Shown: piece by piece, positions 1 to 13,622 of the stretch
How positions within the stretch are numbered: the stretch's first letter is position 1
Layout: every line of letters begins with the position of its first letter
Assembly: GCA_032622095.1 (NCBI GenBank)
Contig: CP136063.1
Coordinates: 38,104,106-38,168,105 of the forward strand
DNA length: 64,000 nt
Direction: 5' to 3'
From: Siphonodentalium dalli
Lineage: Eukaryota; Mollusca; Scaphopoda; Gadilida; Siphonodentaliidae
Notes under the pieces: model-generated
What the model was told of the DNA's origin: nothing
The model's input: only the letters and a program-made list of their open reading frames with translations
Database searches by the model: none
Program-made: the position numbers and the translations under genes

Positions 1-638
1 GCGCCATCAAAAAGACACTATATCTCTCCAGAAAACTTTATTAAACTCTTCTGTATATCCATTGAGCCCAGGGCTTTTCCCATTCGACGGCTTAGGTTAT
101 TTTTTCGAATATAGGGATTTATAGAAAGTTCAAGATGCATTGACTAGTTTGTTGGTGTCAGTTACAGTTTCATGTAAATTTTTAGACAATGATTTGGTGT
201 AAAATGACGCTTTACCATATTCAGAAAATATTTTCTAGGTTTTTCTCCTTCTCCTTGAGTTGGTCTGATCATTTAAACCTTTATTTGCTTTTCCCTCAAT
301 TTCATTTTGTTATTGATCAGACTTTCACAGTCTTCTGTGTCTGATTTCAAGTGATTTTTTCTTATTCTCCAAGTCATCCATCTCGATTTGGGGTTTTTCG
401 TTTGTTTAGACGAAATGGCTATTGTATGCCCTCGTATGTCTCAAAGTAGCACTTTATCACGTTTGTTATCAGTTATTACGTTTGTTATCAGTTATCAGTT
501 ATTACGAGTTGTACATCAGTTATGTTGAGTTCAGGTCTGTGTAGTCTTTCTCATATACCATACATACGTACCTATTTATATTTTCTATTATTTTTATTTG
601 TTTCACATATCTGATTTGAGGTACATACCCTGTGTCGA
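1..638. other. No gene recognised
   Basis: AT-rich sequence with no convincing coding stretch. A short direct repeat of the words TTATCAGTTATTACG lies near 465-505. Confidence 0.5.
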
Positions 639-692
639 AGCATTCTCTTATATATGCCGACCATATGTCGCATCGCATATATAAGAGAATGC
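639..692. repeat. Hairpin, same type as the 62.1-kb palindromes
   Basis: Two 18-base arms, GCATTCTCTTATATATGC and its complement, flank a short loop. The same arms recur in both palindromes at 62.1-62.36 kb. An AT-rich stretch with TAAAGAATGTAAGAAA-like words follows in both places, so this looks like a partial copy of that element. Confidence 0.75.
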
Positions 693-855
693 CCTGTCCT
701 AACAGATATTATATTATTTTTTATAATTGTGAAAAAATGTAATAAAAAAAAAATATATATTGTTAAATAATGTAAGAAACGAAATACAAACATTATGAAA
801 GAATTAAAGAAAAAATTATAACAAATTAATTTTAGAAAATTATCAAAATTGTTAA

Positions 856-1327
856 AAGTTATCTCCTTGTAAACATGTATTATATAGTTACCTGGGTAGA
901 AAATATTACATTTGAATCGAAGGCTCCTGTCCGGAAATGCTTCTATCGATTAATATTGATTTTATTTCGAATATTTTCTGTTCTAAAAAGGTGTGGTTGT
1001 TTAGCTAACAAACAATAGTGGTTACTGTTAACAGAGACCAGAATTTTATTCTGTATATTTGTCACAAATAAACGTTAATTAGACTCATTATTGCTCGTAA
1101 CAATGGAATAAAACAATAGTCTATCAATCTGGAACACTTGACGTTAGCTATATGAACATCATAGTGCTCTTGGTATCATCGGAATGGTCTGTTATACAAA
1201 TAGACAAATAAAGTGTCACAATAAATCATCTTATCGCATAATACAATATTGGAAATAAAAGCAATATTAATTATTATTTGATACCCACGCAACTATTTCA
1301 AGATATATTTAAAGAGATAATCCATCT
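856..1327 (+). mobile_element. MITE family P1, copy 1 (TTAA-flanked)
   Basis: TTAA lies on both sides (852-855 and 1328-1331). The right terminus reads GAGATAATCCATCT, the family inverted end; the left end is decayed (TTATCTCC). The interior shares long stretches with the copies at 5860, 32373 and 32985, including CCGGAAATGCTTCTATCGAT and the words around the CACAAATAAACGTTAAT segment. There is no coding potential. TTAA targets and short matching ends are the hallmark of piggyBac-type elements; that assignment is inference. Confidence 0.8.
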
Positions 1328-1339
1328 TTAAAGAATGTA

Positions 1340-2869
1340 CAAAAAATGCATATTTAAGACAATGCATTGGAACAGAGTCTTTAATGTTACGCCAGCTCAG
1401 CACATGTCATGAAAACTTGACGTGAATGTTCATCTGGGCGCAAAACAATAATTGAGCATACACATTTATGCACCACCATTTGGCATTCCGCAGACGGTCG
1501 ACCTCATTTTGGGTTCAGGTAATAACTGTTGATAACAGTCTAATTTTTTATGGGGCGATAAATTTATTTTAATATCTAAACTACATGAAGTAAAACTATG
1601 CATGACTTATTCAAGGAATCCTTCATCCATCAATCAACTTGGGATGCACAGTTAGTCAAAAGCGGTATCAATATATCACAACATCATACACCAATACGAG
1701 TGACAGACAAACTAATGATTGGACAGTTAAAGTCAAATATAATTAAATTTAAAAGCAAGACATTTTCGATCACGACAGACCAGGTGGGGTTAATGAATTG
1801 TGAACCTAAAAACTTTCGAAGACAATTTCAATAATAGAATCCTGCCGCCAGCTTCACGAGCAATGTTCACCCAACTACGTGTTAGCGATCAGAGTTTATC
1901 AATAGTAAAGAAAGTGTCGACAAACGCAACCACAAACGTTATTAAAAGAGATAATTGGTCACATGTGTGATGACCATTAAGTGGAAACAGAAACACATTA
2001 ATTATGAATGCAATGCGTACACTGACTATAGAAGATACTTATTTGATGTTACTCATAATTAAAACATAGATTTTGTAAACATGAGCGACGATATGTTCCT
2101 CTTCGTATTTGAAAAACGGACAACCAAATAAACAAACATGTGCGCAACATGATCCGGCTATTCTTTCTAAAATGACAGAGTGGTAATATATGGAAATACA
2201 TTGTGAAAGTATTAATTTATCTTCTAATGTAAGGACTATAATTATATAATCCGCAAGAATATTACATAACACATACATGGCAATAAGTATTCTATAAACT
2301 TACGTAATATATACGCAATCCAACAATGAGTAAATACGATCATAAATATATAACAGACGAAATAAGATAAACGTCTAGTTTCCGTGGATTGAAACAGAAG
2401 CACGTGTGTGCCACATCGGACACGTGCACTATATGATACTAACCAAATATGACCACCGATGTGTTGAAATCGCGACGCTGACAATGAAGCGAATCGAGCA
2501 GCGACATTTAACAAATCAATATTCACATGCAGTGTATACCGTACCGACAAACAACTATCTCACAATAAATTGTTGTCTGATAAAATTTAAGTTAATGCGC
2601 GAAATACGAAACGTGAATCTTATCAATGCACTGTTAATGTGGTGCATCGGTTGTCTCTATAAAACGTGTCATTCACATGTCAAACGCGATATGAGATATA
2701 ATACTACGTCTAACGTGGACAAACAAAATAGTCCCATGCACACCTGACAATTATTTGGGATACTCATTATTTGTGGACAGGTTTGAACACGAATCTGATA
2801 TAATGTGATTAGTCTTTGCTGCCGGCGACAACATCTAGAGTACCAAGCGATCCAAATCGTTTCCATACC
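1340..2869. other. No gene recognised
   Basis: Only short, compositionally unremarkable ORFs lie on both strands. None shows a known motif, and overlapping frames on opposite strands at 2.2-2.9 kb argue against coding. Confidence 0.5.
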
Positions 2870-3715
2870 CGCCCAATGAATGTTCCAAACCATCCAACGA
2901 TTGCCATGTATATGCCTCTCACAAAGTGTCCCAAATCATGCTTGCATGTGATATCCCAAACCTCCCAGTGAGTGTCTGAAACCCACAATTAAATATACCA
3001 AACCATCCAATGGGTGTTCCAAACCAACTAATGAGTGTCCCAAGCCACACGACGATTGCCTCAAACAAAGAGAAATTAAAAAAAAATATCCAACAGGTGT
3101 CTCAAAGTACCCCATTAATTGTCCTCACTATCTAACGAGTGTCCCAAACTAGTGTACAAAACCTCCCACATTATGTATTTCAAACTATTCAGCGCGTGCA
3201 TCATGGTTTAGCAAACACATTAGATGATTTGGAACACTTATGTTATGGTTTGGAATACTCGATTGCGGGTTTATGCACTATTTGAAGGTATTGAAATGAC
3301 AGTTAGTAGATGTTATGCGACACCAGTCGGATGGATTGTGAACTAATTTGGTTCGTGATACAAGTTTCATTGTTGGAGTTTCCCTCCGGATGGTTCGTAA
3401 CACCCGTTGGATAGATAGGTTGGTTTGGGACACTCGCTGTTTTATTTGCGAAATTAGTTCGGTGGATTTGGGGCACTGATTGGTTGATTGTGTCACTGCA
3501 TGAGCCGTTTTGAATACTAATTGAAAGGATTGAGTTGGTGGCTTTGGACACCTGCTGTATGAGACAGGGCACTACCCGGATGGCTTGGGTCACTAGATGT
3601 GAAGGATGAGGAAGATATATTGGATTCTTATTTGACACTCTTTATGTGGTTGAGGACACCCGTTTGATTGTTTGGGTCACTCAATATGTGGTTTGGGACA
3701 CTCTCCATTTAATGG
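2870..3715. repeat. Degenerate ~30-bp minisatellite with strand switch
   Basis: Variants of CAAACCATCCAATGAGTGTC repeat every ~30 bases up to about 3200. From about 3225 the complementary, G-rich form (GGTTTGGGACACTC) takes over to about 3715 and resumes at 4869-5330. All ORFs here are by-products of the repeat. Confidence 0.85.
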
Positions 3716-4672
3716 TCATTCTGCAGAAAGATATCCACAGAACGACCAGGAAGCCTAACATCAACTACGGAATTAGGTGCTTCCAAGAGACTTCCATTAA
3801 CAACTGGAATAAACTACCAATGGACATCCGGAAATGTGCTACTTTCCCCAAATTCAAGTCAAAACTGAAAACCCACTTGTTTCAAACTGCCAAAAAAGGG
3901 TGTTATTCAAACTTAGCTGTTTACCAGCACGTGAGCGAGTAGCCGTGGTCATCTAGGGTGTTCCAGGCTATACCAGGTGAATGCTAACATCAGGCGCATT
4001 CTTATTCCAAGAAGCATTCAATACCTGGAATTTATCTACTGGAATTACAACCGAAGAAGAAGTCCCATAAGCACATTAGTGAGTAGCCTTGGTCAGCTAG
4101 GGTGTTCCAGGCTATACCAGGTGAAAGCTAACGCCACGCTCATCAACCAAGAACAACACCAGCTGAACTTAACTCGTGTATATATGTGTTATAACTGTTT
4201 TAATTTTTTTTTATCTTAAAATACCAAAAACAAAAACACAAAAAAATACTAATGCAAATACTCTTTGTTGATAATATTTTATCTTTTATACTGTTTGGAT
4301 CACTAATTAAGCACCTTAGTCTCATCAATATTTTTCTTTTCGATTTTACTCGTTCCCGATCTTTCCCTATTTTACCCCCTTTTCATGTTATTTTTAGCTT
4401 GTTACCCGTTCGCCATTTTGCCCCCTTTTTCGCTGTTAGCCTTTTTTAGCATGTTACGACCCCCAATTTACCAGTAAATTTTTAATATTTTTTCGATTTG
4501 TAATTTTATGTGCTTTTGTATTTCTTAGTAGCGTCTCACTTATAGTTTTACATTTTTTGTTGATGTCCAAAATTATGTGTTATATTTGCAATTGTATTTT
4601 ATGTTTAACATGTCAAGCGTTTTAGAGCACTTTGGTGGATTTTACGCTATACAAAACTGTTATTTATTTATT
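3716..4672 (+). mobile_element. 5'-truncated non-LTR retrotransposon 3' end
   Basis: Bases 3716-3942 encode the C-terminal tail typical of Jockey/CR1-like LINE reverse transcriptases: a FQETSINNWNKLPMDIRK segment followed by FPKFKSKLKTHLF. A stop and a ~700-base 3' untranslated region follow, ending near 4672 in an 'AGAGCACTTTGGTGGATTTT...CGCTATACAAAACTG' LINE-type tail and TTATTTATTTA. The reverse transcriptase core is absent. The piece sits inside the minisatellite, which resumes at 4869, so it inserted after the array formed. Confidence 0.7.
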
Positions 4673-4868
4673 GATTTATATTGCCTTTACTGTGGTTGAG
4701 AATTAGGTTAAGTTTGCGTATTTTCTAGTTAGGTTCTTTGTATATAAAATTATCCATTCGCTATTTACTATTATTTTAGGATGTGTGCCATGTCTGTACT
4801 GTAAGTGCATTGAAACTAATTTATAGTATAATGCGCTCTAAATGTATCTATAATAATAATAATAATAA
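4673..4868 (+). mobile_element. Second LINE/SINE-type 3' tail ending in (AAT)n
   Basis: A second tail-like segment (GTAAGTGCATTGAAAC ... GCGCTCTAAATGTATC) ends in about six AAT units at 4850-4868, immediately before minisatellite sequence. It may be the true 3' end of the LINE above or a separate short retroposon. Confidence 0.5.
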
Positions 4869-5330
4869 TGGTTTGACACAGTCATTGTTTGCTCGGTGTA
4901 TGTTTTATATCACTCATTATGGTTATGATACTCATTGGGTAGATTGCTACACATGGTGTATGGTTTATAGTACTCATTGTGGTTAGGGACACTCACTTGG
5001 GTACTTTGATACACATACTGGATGGTTCGGGACACAGCATGTGCGGTTTGGAACACCAGTTGCATAAGTTGTGGCACTACCAAATTAAGAATGTGATTTG
5101 AAATGAAACACGTTTGGCGGATTGGAACACCGTTTCGATGGTTTGGAACACTATTTGGAGTTGGTGTTCCATTGGTGTGGGTTGGGACATTCACACAAGT
5201 ATTTGCTTTGGATACTAGGTGGTTGGGTTGTAACTCTGTATATGGTTTTGTACAATCGTTATGTATTTTGGAACACTCAGTGATGTCTTCTGAGACTAGT
5301 TGCAGGATTTTGAAACTCGTGTATGGCATA
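4869..5330. repeat. Minisatellite, G-rich orientation, continuation
   Basis: GGTTTGGAACACT-type units continue the array interrupted at 3716. Spacing is about 30 bases with heavy divergence. Confidence 0.8.
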
Positions 5331-5859
5331 TATCACAACTTATTGGCTACCAATTATTTGATTTATCACGAGTTAGTAAACAAAATGAACTAAAACACTT
5401 TATTTGTTAACTTCCTATTGCATTTTTCGCCGTCCTGTTCACACACAAACTTATCACATCGTCGGAATATGACTTACTATTATCAGATTAGGATTGGACA
5501 TTGTGTACGGTGGTACAACTAGCCAATTACATATCTAGGTTTCGTGTAAATGGAAATGACAATCCTTCCATGCAACGCATCACAATCTCGGATATGTTAT
5601 TGTGTGGCCATATTTAGCAGTAGGAAAGCTTGACTGAGCGTCTGTGGTCGGCTGATTTGTTTACTAATATATTTCCAATTATCACCAGTTTTGTTTACAT
5701 ATTCATGTTGTTTGTCCCAAAATGACATCTCTCCCGTGCTGGGATTTAAGGGGATTTTGGATATGTTATTGTATGGCTATACTATCAAAAACACCAACAT
5801 ACATTACATGTCAATTTGTTCACGTTGGGTGTTTTTCGTGAGATTGAATGGACTATTAA

Positions 5860-6380
5860 GGGTGGATTATCTCTTTCGCAACATGACATATATAGTTTCC
5901 TGGGTATTAAATAATTAATACGAATCGACGACCCCTGTCCGCAAACCGTCTATCAATTAATAGTGATTTTATTTAGATTTGTCCACATAAAATAACCCCG
6001 CGCCCCGCATTTCAATAATGGTCCCTTATATTCTTGTCCGTCTTTTTTATTTGCGTTTTTAGTTATTTTCAATTATGTTAATAAGCGTATGCTACGCTCT
6101 AGGTCTTATCTACTTGATTGGCACTTAAAACTACAATATATACACTCGGTTGGAACATTGTTCTGCTCGCATTCATTCGGAGAACAGCGCTGGAGTTCTT
6201 TATCGAAACGTCTATATAATAGAACAAATAAGTGTCCCGTCAATTGAATAAAGTAATATCAAATAAAATCAATACTAATTGATAGTATTGTTTCCGGGCA
6301 GGGATTTTAGAAAAAACTCAAACGTATTATTTCATACCCAGATCGGTTTAAGATGTGTTATTAAAAGAGATAATCCATCG
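5860..6380 (+). mobile_element. MITE family P1, copy 2 (TTAA-flanked)
   Basis: Exact TTAA at 5856-5859 and 6381-6384. The left end is GGGTGGATTATCTCTTT and the right end AAAGAGATAATCCATCG. At 521 bp it is almost the same length as copies 3 and 4 (520 bp), but the middle is diverged. Confidence 0.8.
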
Positions 6381-6774
6381 TTAAGGAACAGCGACATAAA
6401 AGCCAGGGTATGGAAACAAATGTTTTGTCCGACCTCAATGTACCCACCACCCTCTACTTACAAACATATGTTGTTTTCCTCGTCTAAATTTGGGACCCCC
6501 CCCCTGTGTCCCGTATTTGTTATATTTAAAGCTGTTTTACTAATGTTTGTATAAGGAAAAGGAATATCACTCTTGTTTCAACCCTGTTCTATCCCAAAAT
6601 CTGCTTCAATCGTACATGTATCAATATAGGTAGTTTATAATGTGAAAACCTATGAATAAACCTACCTGAACCCCAACATAATAGCGTGCTATCTGGTGTT
6701 ATTGTTGTAAAGTCCACGCAGTGTTAGAACCAAGTCAATTCCAGGTTCATTCATTGTGGTGAAATGATAGTTCA

Positions 6775-6950
6775 GGTGTATATAAATGCGATGACTGATC
6801 TGAGTCGAGAGCAAGTCAGTATGCAAGAAACTATGGATTGATGTCTGCAGGGTGCACTATACAGGTGTGTAAAAATGTGATCAGCTGAGGTCGAGAGCCA
6901 GTCAGTATGTAAGAATCTATGGATTGGTGCACCATACATGTTTAGCCCCA
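6775..6950. repeat. Two-copy tandem duplication, ~87 bp
   Basis: The AGGTGTATAAA...GTCGAGAGCAAGTCAGTATG...ATGGATTG unit occurs twice in tandem, starting near 6775 and 6862. Confidence 0.75.
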
Positions 6951-6963
6951 TATTTACAAACAC

Positions 6964-8700
6964 TCAATTTCACAGTAAATTATACACATACATGTGTGAC
7001 GAAATGTCTTGCTTAGCTTGTAATGAATGTAGACGTCGTGTTGTTTCAAAAATGGTAACATCTGAAACTAACACTTAAGTTTCGGCTGTGGACCAGAAAT
7101 TGACAACACGCCGTTCTACAATAATGATATATTTGTGAGGTCGGGGGAATATTTGTAGCGGAGAGGAAAATGATCAAACTCTACTGAGTAGCGCGGTTAT
7201 TTGAATATCAACGATTAGTAACACGAAACGTATTGTATGGTCGCTAGGTTGTGCATTTGTATGTGGTATTTCACTATTAGCTGCAGTATACTGTTATTGT
7301 GCAACTATGTGGTCCACTGTGCTCATGTAAGAAGACACAACATGAACATTACACCATAACATGAATTTGCGTCGGTTGCAACATTATATACGCACACGGA
7401 ATTTCAACTGCAAATTAAAAAAGGATATTAATGCAAACGAGCAATGTTTTCGCGATGTTTCGAAAGTTGTGGGGCTATAAACAGTGTCGTCTTTATATTA
7501 TGACATAGCTGTGATGTGTGGCATATCCGCACGTTGTACTTATCATGGTAACACTTGTCGATGTGGTTTGTGTGATTAGAGGAGATAAGTTTTAGGTGCA
7601 GTGTAACAACACTGATTTTTGACCGAAACAAATTCCTTGCCAAATCTGGACGTGCTGAATACACAAGCAGGCGTTCGTGTCCGACATTCCCCGGTGATTT
7701 CGGGATCAACGTGTTCATAAACATATGAACGACATTGAAAGTGACGCCACGTTACGTACTCAGGTTTATGAACACATTGACTCAGAGGGCGTGTCTACCG
7801 TAGCGCTATGTGGAAATCGGAAGCGATATCACTGGGGGCCCACCGCTCCTGCTAAATCCGTCCGAAATCGGATAATCGTCCAATCCGCAATCTCGAGGCT
7901 CATGTGCGTTTCCGATGAGAGAAAGTCTAACATGCCCAGAAATTGAGATCAGGGAGCATTATTGTGAGAAGTTTATATAAGAAAATTATGTGTTCTCCTC
8001 AATAAAAGGCCATTTTGTATATGTAAAGCGGCTCTTGGTCCGCAGGATTCCATAAACCAGAAATTCTTTGTATTTTTCCCAACCTCATCATTTCCAGTGT
8101 TTTTCACTGTGACAAATCTGAAAACATTATGAGTGGTGCGTGTTTATTGTTATCTTGGTATTGTTTTTAATATTGCGGGTCAAAATCATTGCCATGTGGG
8201 CATCGCAAGTTTGGTAAGACAAGGTTTATAAACTATCACAAAATGATACGTTGCCTTTGCAATAACAAGCTACACGACGGGTGTGTATTCGGCGGCAAAA
8301 GTGAACCAGTCCGAAATCGTCACATCAGTGTGCTTCCATGTTGATTTCGATGGTTTCCAGGAAGCTATTTTTTCCTGATATAAAGGGATGTGTACATTCC
8401 ACCACAGGAACGTGGCGACCGGGAGTTGGGGGGGACTAACCCTCCAACTGATTAACATTTTCAACAGCTGGACATTTCATGTCTGCCCTCCACTGAAAAT
8501 ACTAACAAACACACAATTGTGTTTGGAAACTAGCCACGAGGAGCGACTTTCCCGTGTATAGCTCTGATCGCAAAATGGTAGGCCTGACCACATCGAACCA
8601 ACACGTACGGCCCCAGTCACGACGGCGTTCCAATCAGCCAGAAAAAAAGGCACCATTCTGATTGTATTTATATGTTTAATGGTGGGAATCTGTAACCATA
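6964..8700. other. No gene recognised; short shared segment
   Basis: There is no convincing gene. Bases 7838-7876 (CCGCTCCTGCTAAATCCGTC and neighbours) recur in inverted form at about 16557-16600, which marks this as part of a dispersed repeat. The 7725-7946 ORF spans that repeat and is not treated as a gene. Confidence 0.5.
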
Positions 8701-8759
8701 GATGAATTGCTTCAAACGTTAGCAAACCTAACTTTCTGACTTCAGATTCATGATATAAA

Positions 8760-9190
8760 CTGTTCAGCCATAACTCACACAGACGATATCATTTTACTTT
8801 CTCTTAGTAAATCTGGCTCAACTCATTTGTATGAAACGTGTATAACTTATAGCAGACAGTGGAGATATAACTACAGCCCTACGAAAACGGTTATTATGGT
8901 CTTTAATGAAACGAAATCTGAACAGTTAAAAAGCAACCGAAATTGGAAGTTTGGTAGCACCTCTCCCACTCTAAAGGAAGTCGATTCTACAGTGCACCTG
9001 TGGGTCATTATCTACATATAAGATGACATCAAATTTGATTATCCATATCTGTAATAAGATAATGAGTACATACTTCTACCTTATAAATAACATTCAGAAC
9101 GTTAGACATGCACAGAGATACCTGACTGAAATATTAGGCATGTTAGGACTACCCGTACCTATAACATCGAAAGATTGTATGTATGTCAAA
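8760..9190 (+). pseudogene. Decayed LINE reverse transcriptase, motif C region
   Basis: The plus frame reads HTDDIILLSLSKSG, a degenerate form of the YADD catalytic box of LINE reverse transcriptases. It continues through CITYSRQWRYNYSPTKTVIM (8830-8900), the usual 'KWRxNxxKT' segment that follows that box, then reaches a stop at 9020. No upstream palm motifs are legible and the first conserved position is not tyrosine. It is a fragment of a non-LTR element, different in sequence from those at 11-22 kb, and cannot encode an enzyme. Confidence 0.6.
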
Positions 9191-10989
9191 TATAATTAAC
9201 CAGTTATGACATTGCATGAATAATATAGAATACTAACATATTAAAACTTATATGTACCTTGTTTGGGAAACGGAATATAGCCACCAAGAAACAATTACAA
9301 TATTATAGTCTGTTTAACACTGCGAAGGTTGGGGTAGTATTATATAAACATATTAATATAGTTTAAATATGATAAGGTATCGGCTTCGATCATATTTTAG
9401 ATCCATATTGTTTCATGTCGGAAGAAGACTCATACATGTAGAATTCTTCAGATATTGCCAATATTGAAATAGAACAAGATGGAACTAAGAAATTATATCC
9501 ACTTGAGTTATAGACCAATATGGTTTCAGTCCCCAGTGTGCATGAAAGCAGATGGAATAAGTCAGTTCTCAACACAACTCACTTTCGCGTACTTCGGACA
9601 ACAAATAACCGTATTTTACGGCGTTATTGTTCGAAATATCGCTTCGGTGCTGCGACCATCTTGTAGAGAATTTAATTCCGGTTCTAACGTTACCCCAACG
9701 GACGTTTCGTACCAGAACGGTACGTAGAACAGATTGGAACTCAGGTCACGAAATATGCAAGTTGTTTCCGTGTGAAAACCTGTCTTTCCATGAATATATA
9801 GTGCCTGCTATCATGAATATTCCTCATGAAAGAAAAGGGCGGGCTAACATGACATGAATACATGTTTATTCACATCTTAATTGCATATTAATGAAGTCCA
9901 CACAATATATAATTCTTTAATAAACCTCTTAATTTGGCATGAGAATTTTCTATGCGCTTTTGACCAGATAATCTAGATTGTCTTAACGCCTCGTTCAATT
10001 TTGACAAAAGGTCTCAAACCATGCATCATTACCCCGGCCCCCAATTACTATTATATAATGTGCTCTGCATCCAAATTCCAAAACAAGCTGATATTTATGA
10101 AGTGTGTCGATCTTGACAAATAAAATATTTGATTTTGTTAACATTCTTTAGCTTATATTGAACAAGGAAGTTGGCGGGACATTCCTGAACAATGGCCCCG
10201 CTTTGTTACCACTAAGACCCATTGGCTGTTACCTCGTTACGTGTTCATAAACAAACATAATTACACCAAATCACGGAAATCCACCGTTTCCCGCACTATT
10301 TAGTTATGTAAACTCGTGTCGCCAAGACAAAAATGTTTTTCTCTATACTGCGAAACGCGAAAAACTATTAGCCTCACACAGCATGTATTGGAAATTTTAC
10401 ACCACTTATAGGTTGGAATTGTTAGTTGGTCGATTTTCCAGCAACTAATTAGTGGGATAGTAGTAGTATTTATTTGTACAATATATATGGACATATAGTA
10501 AAAATACAATATTCAAAAAGAAACATAGGTATATTGTACAGGAGCAGCATGGACAAATGCGCCGTCTTCCTGCCGCCCCTATATATGTAAATCAAGTCAT
10601 TAAACAACATGAAGTGGGACAATATTTTGAAATGACGGAATTGTGTATCCAAACTAATTGCATTGTATACATGCATGACGGTTGTACCATGCACGGGGCT
10701 CGATATTACTTTAGCATAGGTGCATAGTCTGGCTGAAGTATGATGTCTTTAGACAGGATCAGAGAAAGAGTCTTTTAAAGTTGCTTTTCATTTTGTTCTT
10801 ACTCATTTGATTGTAAAGACTAATTTTGCGTATCTTTCAGCCAAAATGTAAGGTGAACATACCAGGTTTTTTAATAGCAAGTATTTATATTTTAATGGCT
10901 GGGCGCATGGCGTTCATTTGACGTATCTGTACACTCTTGACAAAATGAATTGTTGCATTTGATTTGTGACGAGTATCGCGATATAAAAC
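9191..10989. other. No gene recognised
   Basis: AT-rich sequence with only short unsupported ORFs. I see no repeat structure that I can name. Confidence 0.5.
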
Positions 10990-12837
10990 TTTTTGTCAAT
11001 GACTTTTAAAAACTATTTCGAAGGGTTATTATCTTGTTATTTTTGCCCAATGAGTTCCATATATCGGGAAATGTGTGCTTAGGTAACATAGAACTGAAAG
11101 CAGTTCTAGGAGTTGACGATTTTAGATTGCCTGCCTGTCGGGTATTAGCAGTTGTATAATCAAATGATTCATTGCACGATTTGGGAAGATTTCCCCTTTT
11201 CCAGTAAAAAATAAACGTTGCAGCTTGTAGTTGATATAAGTCGTGGAATTTCAAAATATTTTCGGACATAAAAATTGGTTCTGTATGACTTCTATATGAT
11301 GTATTGGATATAATTCTGATTGTTCTTTTCTATCGTTTAAAGATAGTGCCTCCTGTGTCGGCATGACCCCAAATTAACATACCATAGATGAGATGACTGT
11401 GGATTAAAGAGAAGTATAATGTTTGTAGTCAGTTCTTTGGTAGCATTCGTTTTACCTTATTTATGGAATATAGTGCATTGGATATATTTTTACTTAGCAT
11501 AGATATGTGATGTTTAAAGGTGAGATTCTCATCAATTATAATTTAAGAGATTGTTCAGATCTCGCATTGCCTACTCGGATTAAGGGCTTGTCATTCAATT
11601 TTATTTTAAGATTATTCCATTTGAAATCATTACTGGTGGGATGTATTAACATGTATTTACTTTTGGATGCATTAATTGCTAATTTGTTGCTACAACACCA
11701 ATGATTGATTATGATCAATTCCGAGTTAACGTGCTTTTCAACTTGCCGATTGTTGTGGCCAGATATATGAAGAGTCGTGTCATCTGCAAAAAAGAGGATG
11801 TTTAGACATGTGCTATTGGGCATATCACTGACATATATAAGAAATAGAATGGGTCCTGGTATACATTCTTGAGGCACACCACATGTCATATCGAGCATGT
11901 TAGATTTTTTATTGTCGATTTCAACATATTCTTTTCTCCCCTCTAAATAGCTCTTGACCCAGGTTTTAGTACTGCCTCTAATGCCGTAGTGGTCAAGTTT
12001 TTGGAGCTAATCGTGTCAAACGCTTTGGACATGTCGATAAAATGACTAGAGTCGAGTCTCTGGTCTTTTTGTTGTTGTTTTCAGCAACTTGATTTAACAG
12101 ATGCATTAAGGGATGTGCTGTCGGGTGCTTTTCTCTGCATCCGAATTGTTTGTTATGTAGTATATACAAAAATTTAAAGAAATAATTTAGACGCTTGTGC
12201 ATTAGTTTTTCAATAATTTTTGAGAAAGCTGACAAAATGCTGATTGGGGTATAGTTTTCGATATTATCGCGCGTATTATTTTTATATATTGGAACAACTC
12301 TAGAAATCTTAATTTTCGTGGGCACTATTCCTTCTTTGAATGACAAGTTTATTATGTGTGTAAGTGCGTAAGCCGTTTCGTTTATAGTAAATTTCACCAG
12401 TTTCATAGATATATTTGAAGAATCGACGCAACTTGTATTGGATAATTTAGCACATGTTGATACAATTTCAGCGATTGATGTTTCAGAGAGAAAAAAGTGT
12501 TTTTGAGGTTTTTCTTTCATATAGTTAAGGGGGTGTATGTTCTGAATTTGTTCAACCTTGGCAGCGGTAGTCTGACCTATTGTAGCAAAGTATTTGTTGA
12601 ACGATTGTGCAATTGCAGCCGGATATGAATGTTTTATTTTGATATTTTACATTTTTTGGAAGTTTGTGCGGAAAAGATGACACTTTAAGTGCGTCTTTTA
12701 AAATGGTCCATGTTCGCCTCATGTTGTTTTTGCTTTGGCCAAGAATTGATTTGAAGTAATCATTTTTGCATTTCCTTTTCACTTGGTTAAATATTCTGCA
12801 AACAGCTTTGTATTTATCTATATGTTCTGTTGTTGAA
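10990..12837 (-). pseudogene. LINE-A: 5'-truncated Jockey/CR1-like reverse transcriptase
   Basis: The minus strand encodes, in order: the linker KRKCKNDYFKSILGQSKNNM (near 12.75 kb); RT motif KISRVVPIYKN with ENYTPISILSAFSKIIEKLM (about 12.25 kb); motif A FIDMSKAFD (12015-12041, catalytic Asp present); motif B CGVPQECIPGPILF; motif C FADDT (about 11785); then SHLIYGMLIWGHA, RTIRIISNTSYRSHTEP and the tail LPKHTFPDIWNSL to about 11010. Several frameshifts and stops break it. The 5' edge at 12837 is abrupt, and bases 12634-12837 are near-identical to 18210-18411 of LINE-B. Endonuclease sequence is missing. This class copies its RNA at a nicked target site; this copy is dead. Confidence 0.9.
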
Positions 12838-13539
12838 AAGTTATAATATGGATACCCATTCACTCCTCTTTCTAATATAAATAATATATACATAACATAA
12901 ATATGATAGCATAAATGTGAGTATTAGCTGGTGGGAAGCATTCCATTCATTTGGTCCATTGTATTTTAACAAATTAACATTTCGGATATGCATGAGATTA
13001 TACGTGAAGTATAGTATGTAGGAATGTTGATTGATGAAGATTATACGGTGACTGTGACTAGAATCGGGACATTTGTATGAAAATGCGTATATATTATTTC
13101 CTGTGTATTTCAAACTAGAAGGAATTTAAAATTCGAATCTAACAGGAGTTTAATAAATGGTCATACAAATGCTAATTCTTCCCAGAATATAATGTAACTT
13201 TAAATAAACAATTTAAGCCCATTACCAAACAATACAATAGTATGCAACAAAGAGAAGTAATATTATATATTATATATTTATAATACTTGGGGGATAACCG
13301 TATAACCATATGGCGGTTCAAGACCACACATATCGATAATAAAAGGTCAGCCGACCACAGTGTCCCCCGACAACGTGGCAAGTCGATGCCGCTTTGTTAA
13401 AGACATTTAATAAAAAGTCGAAAAGGGTAATAACTCCATAAAACATATACAGTATGTGGGTAACAATATTATACTATGAAGTTTCAAATATCTACGATCA
13501 AAACTGTAGGAGTAGATTACACCATGAAATTAATTAGGG
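12838..13539. other. No gene recognised
   Basis: AT-rich flank of LINE-A, with no coding or repeat signal I can support. Confidence 0.5.
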
Positions 13540-13622
13540 AATATTCGAGATTCGACATCGATATTGGGAAACCGATTCGACATCGACACCGAATCGGTCC
13601 GCCGATTCGGATATTTTCGAAT
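13540..13622. repeat. ATTCGA/ATCGAT-rich palindromic words, copy 1
   Basis: The words ATTCGAGATTCGACATCGAT and ACCGAATCGGT give several overlapping small palindromes. Similar words recur at 14945-15030. Confidence 0.6.
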
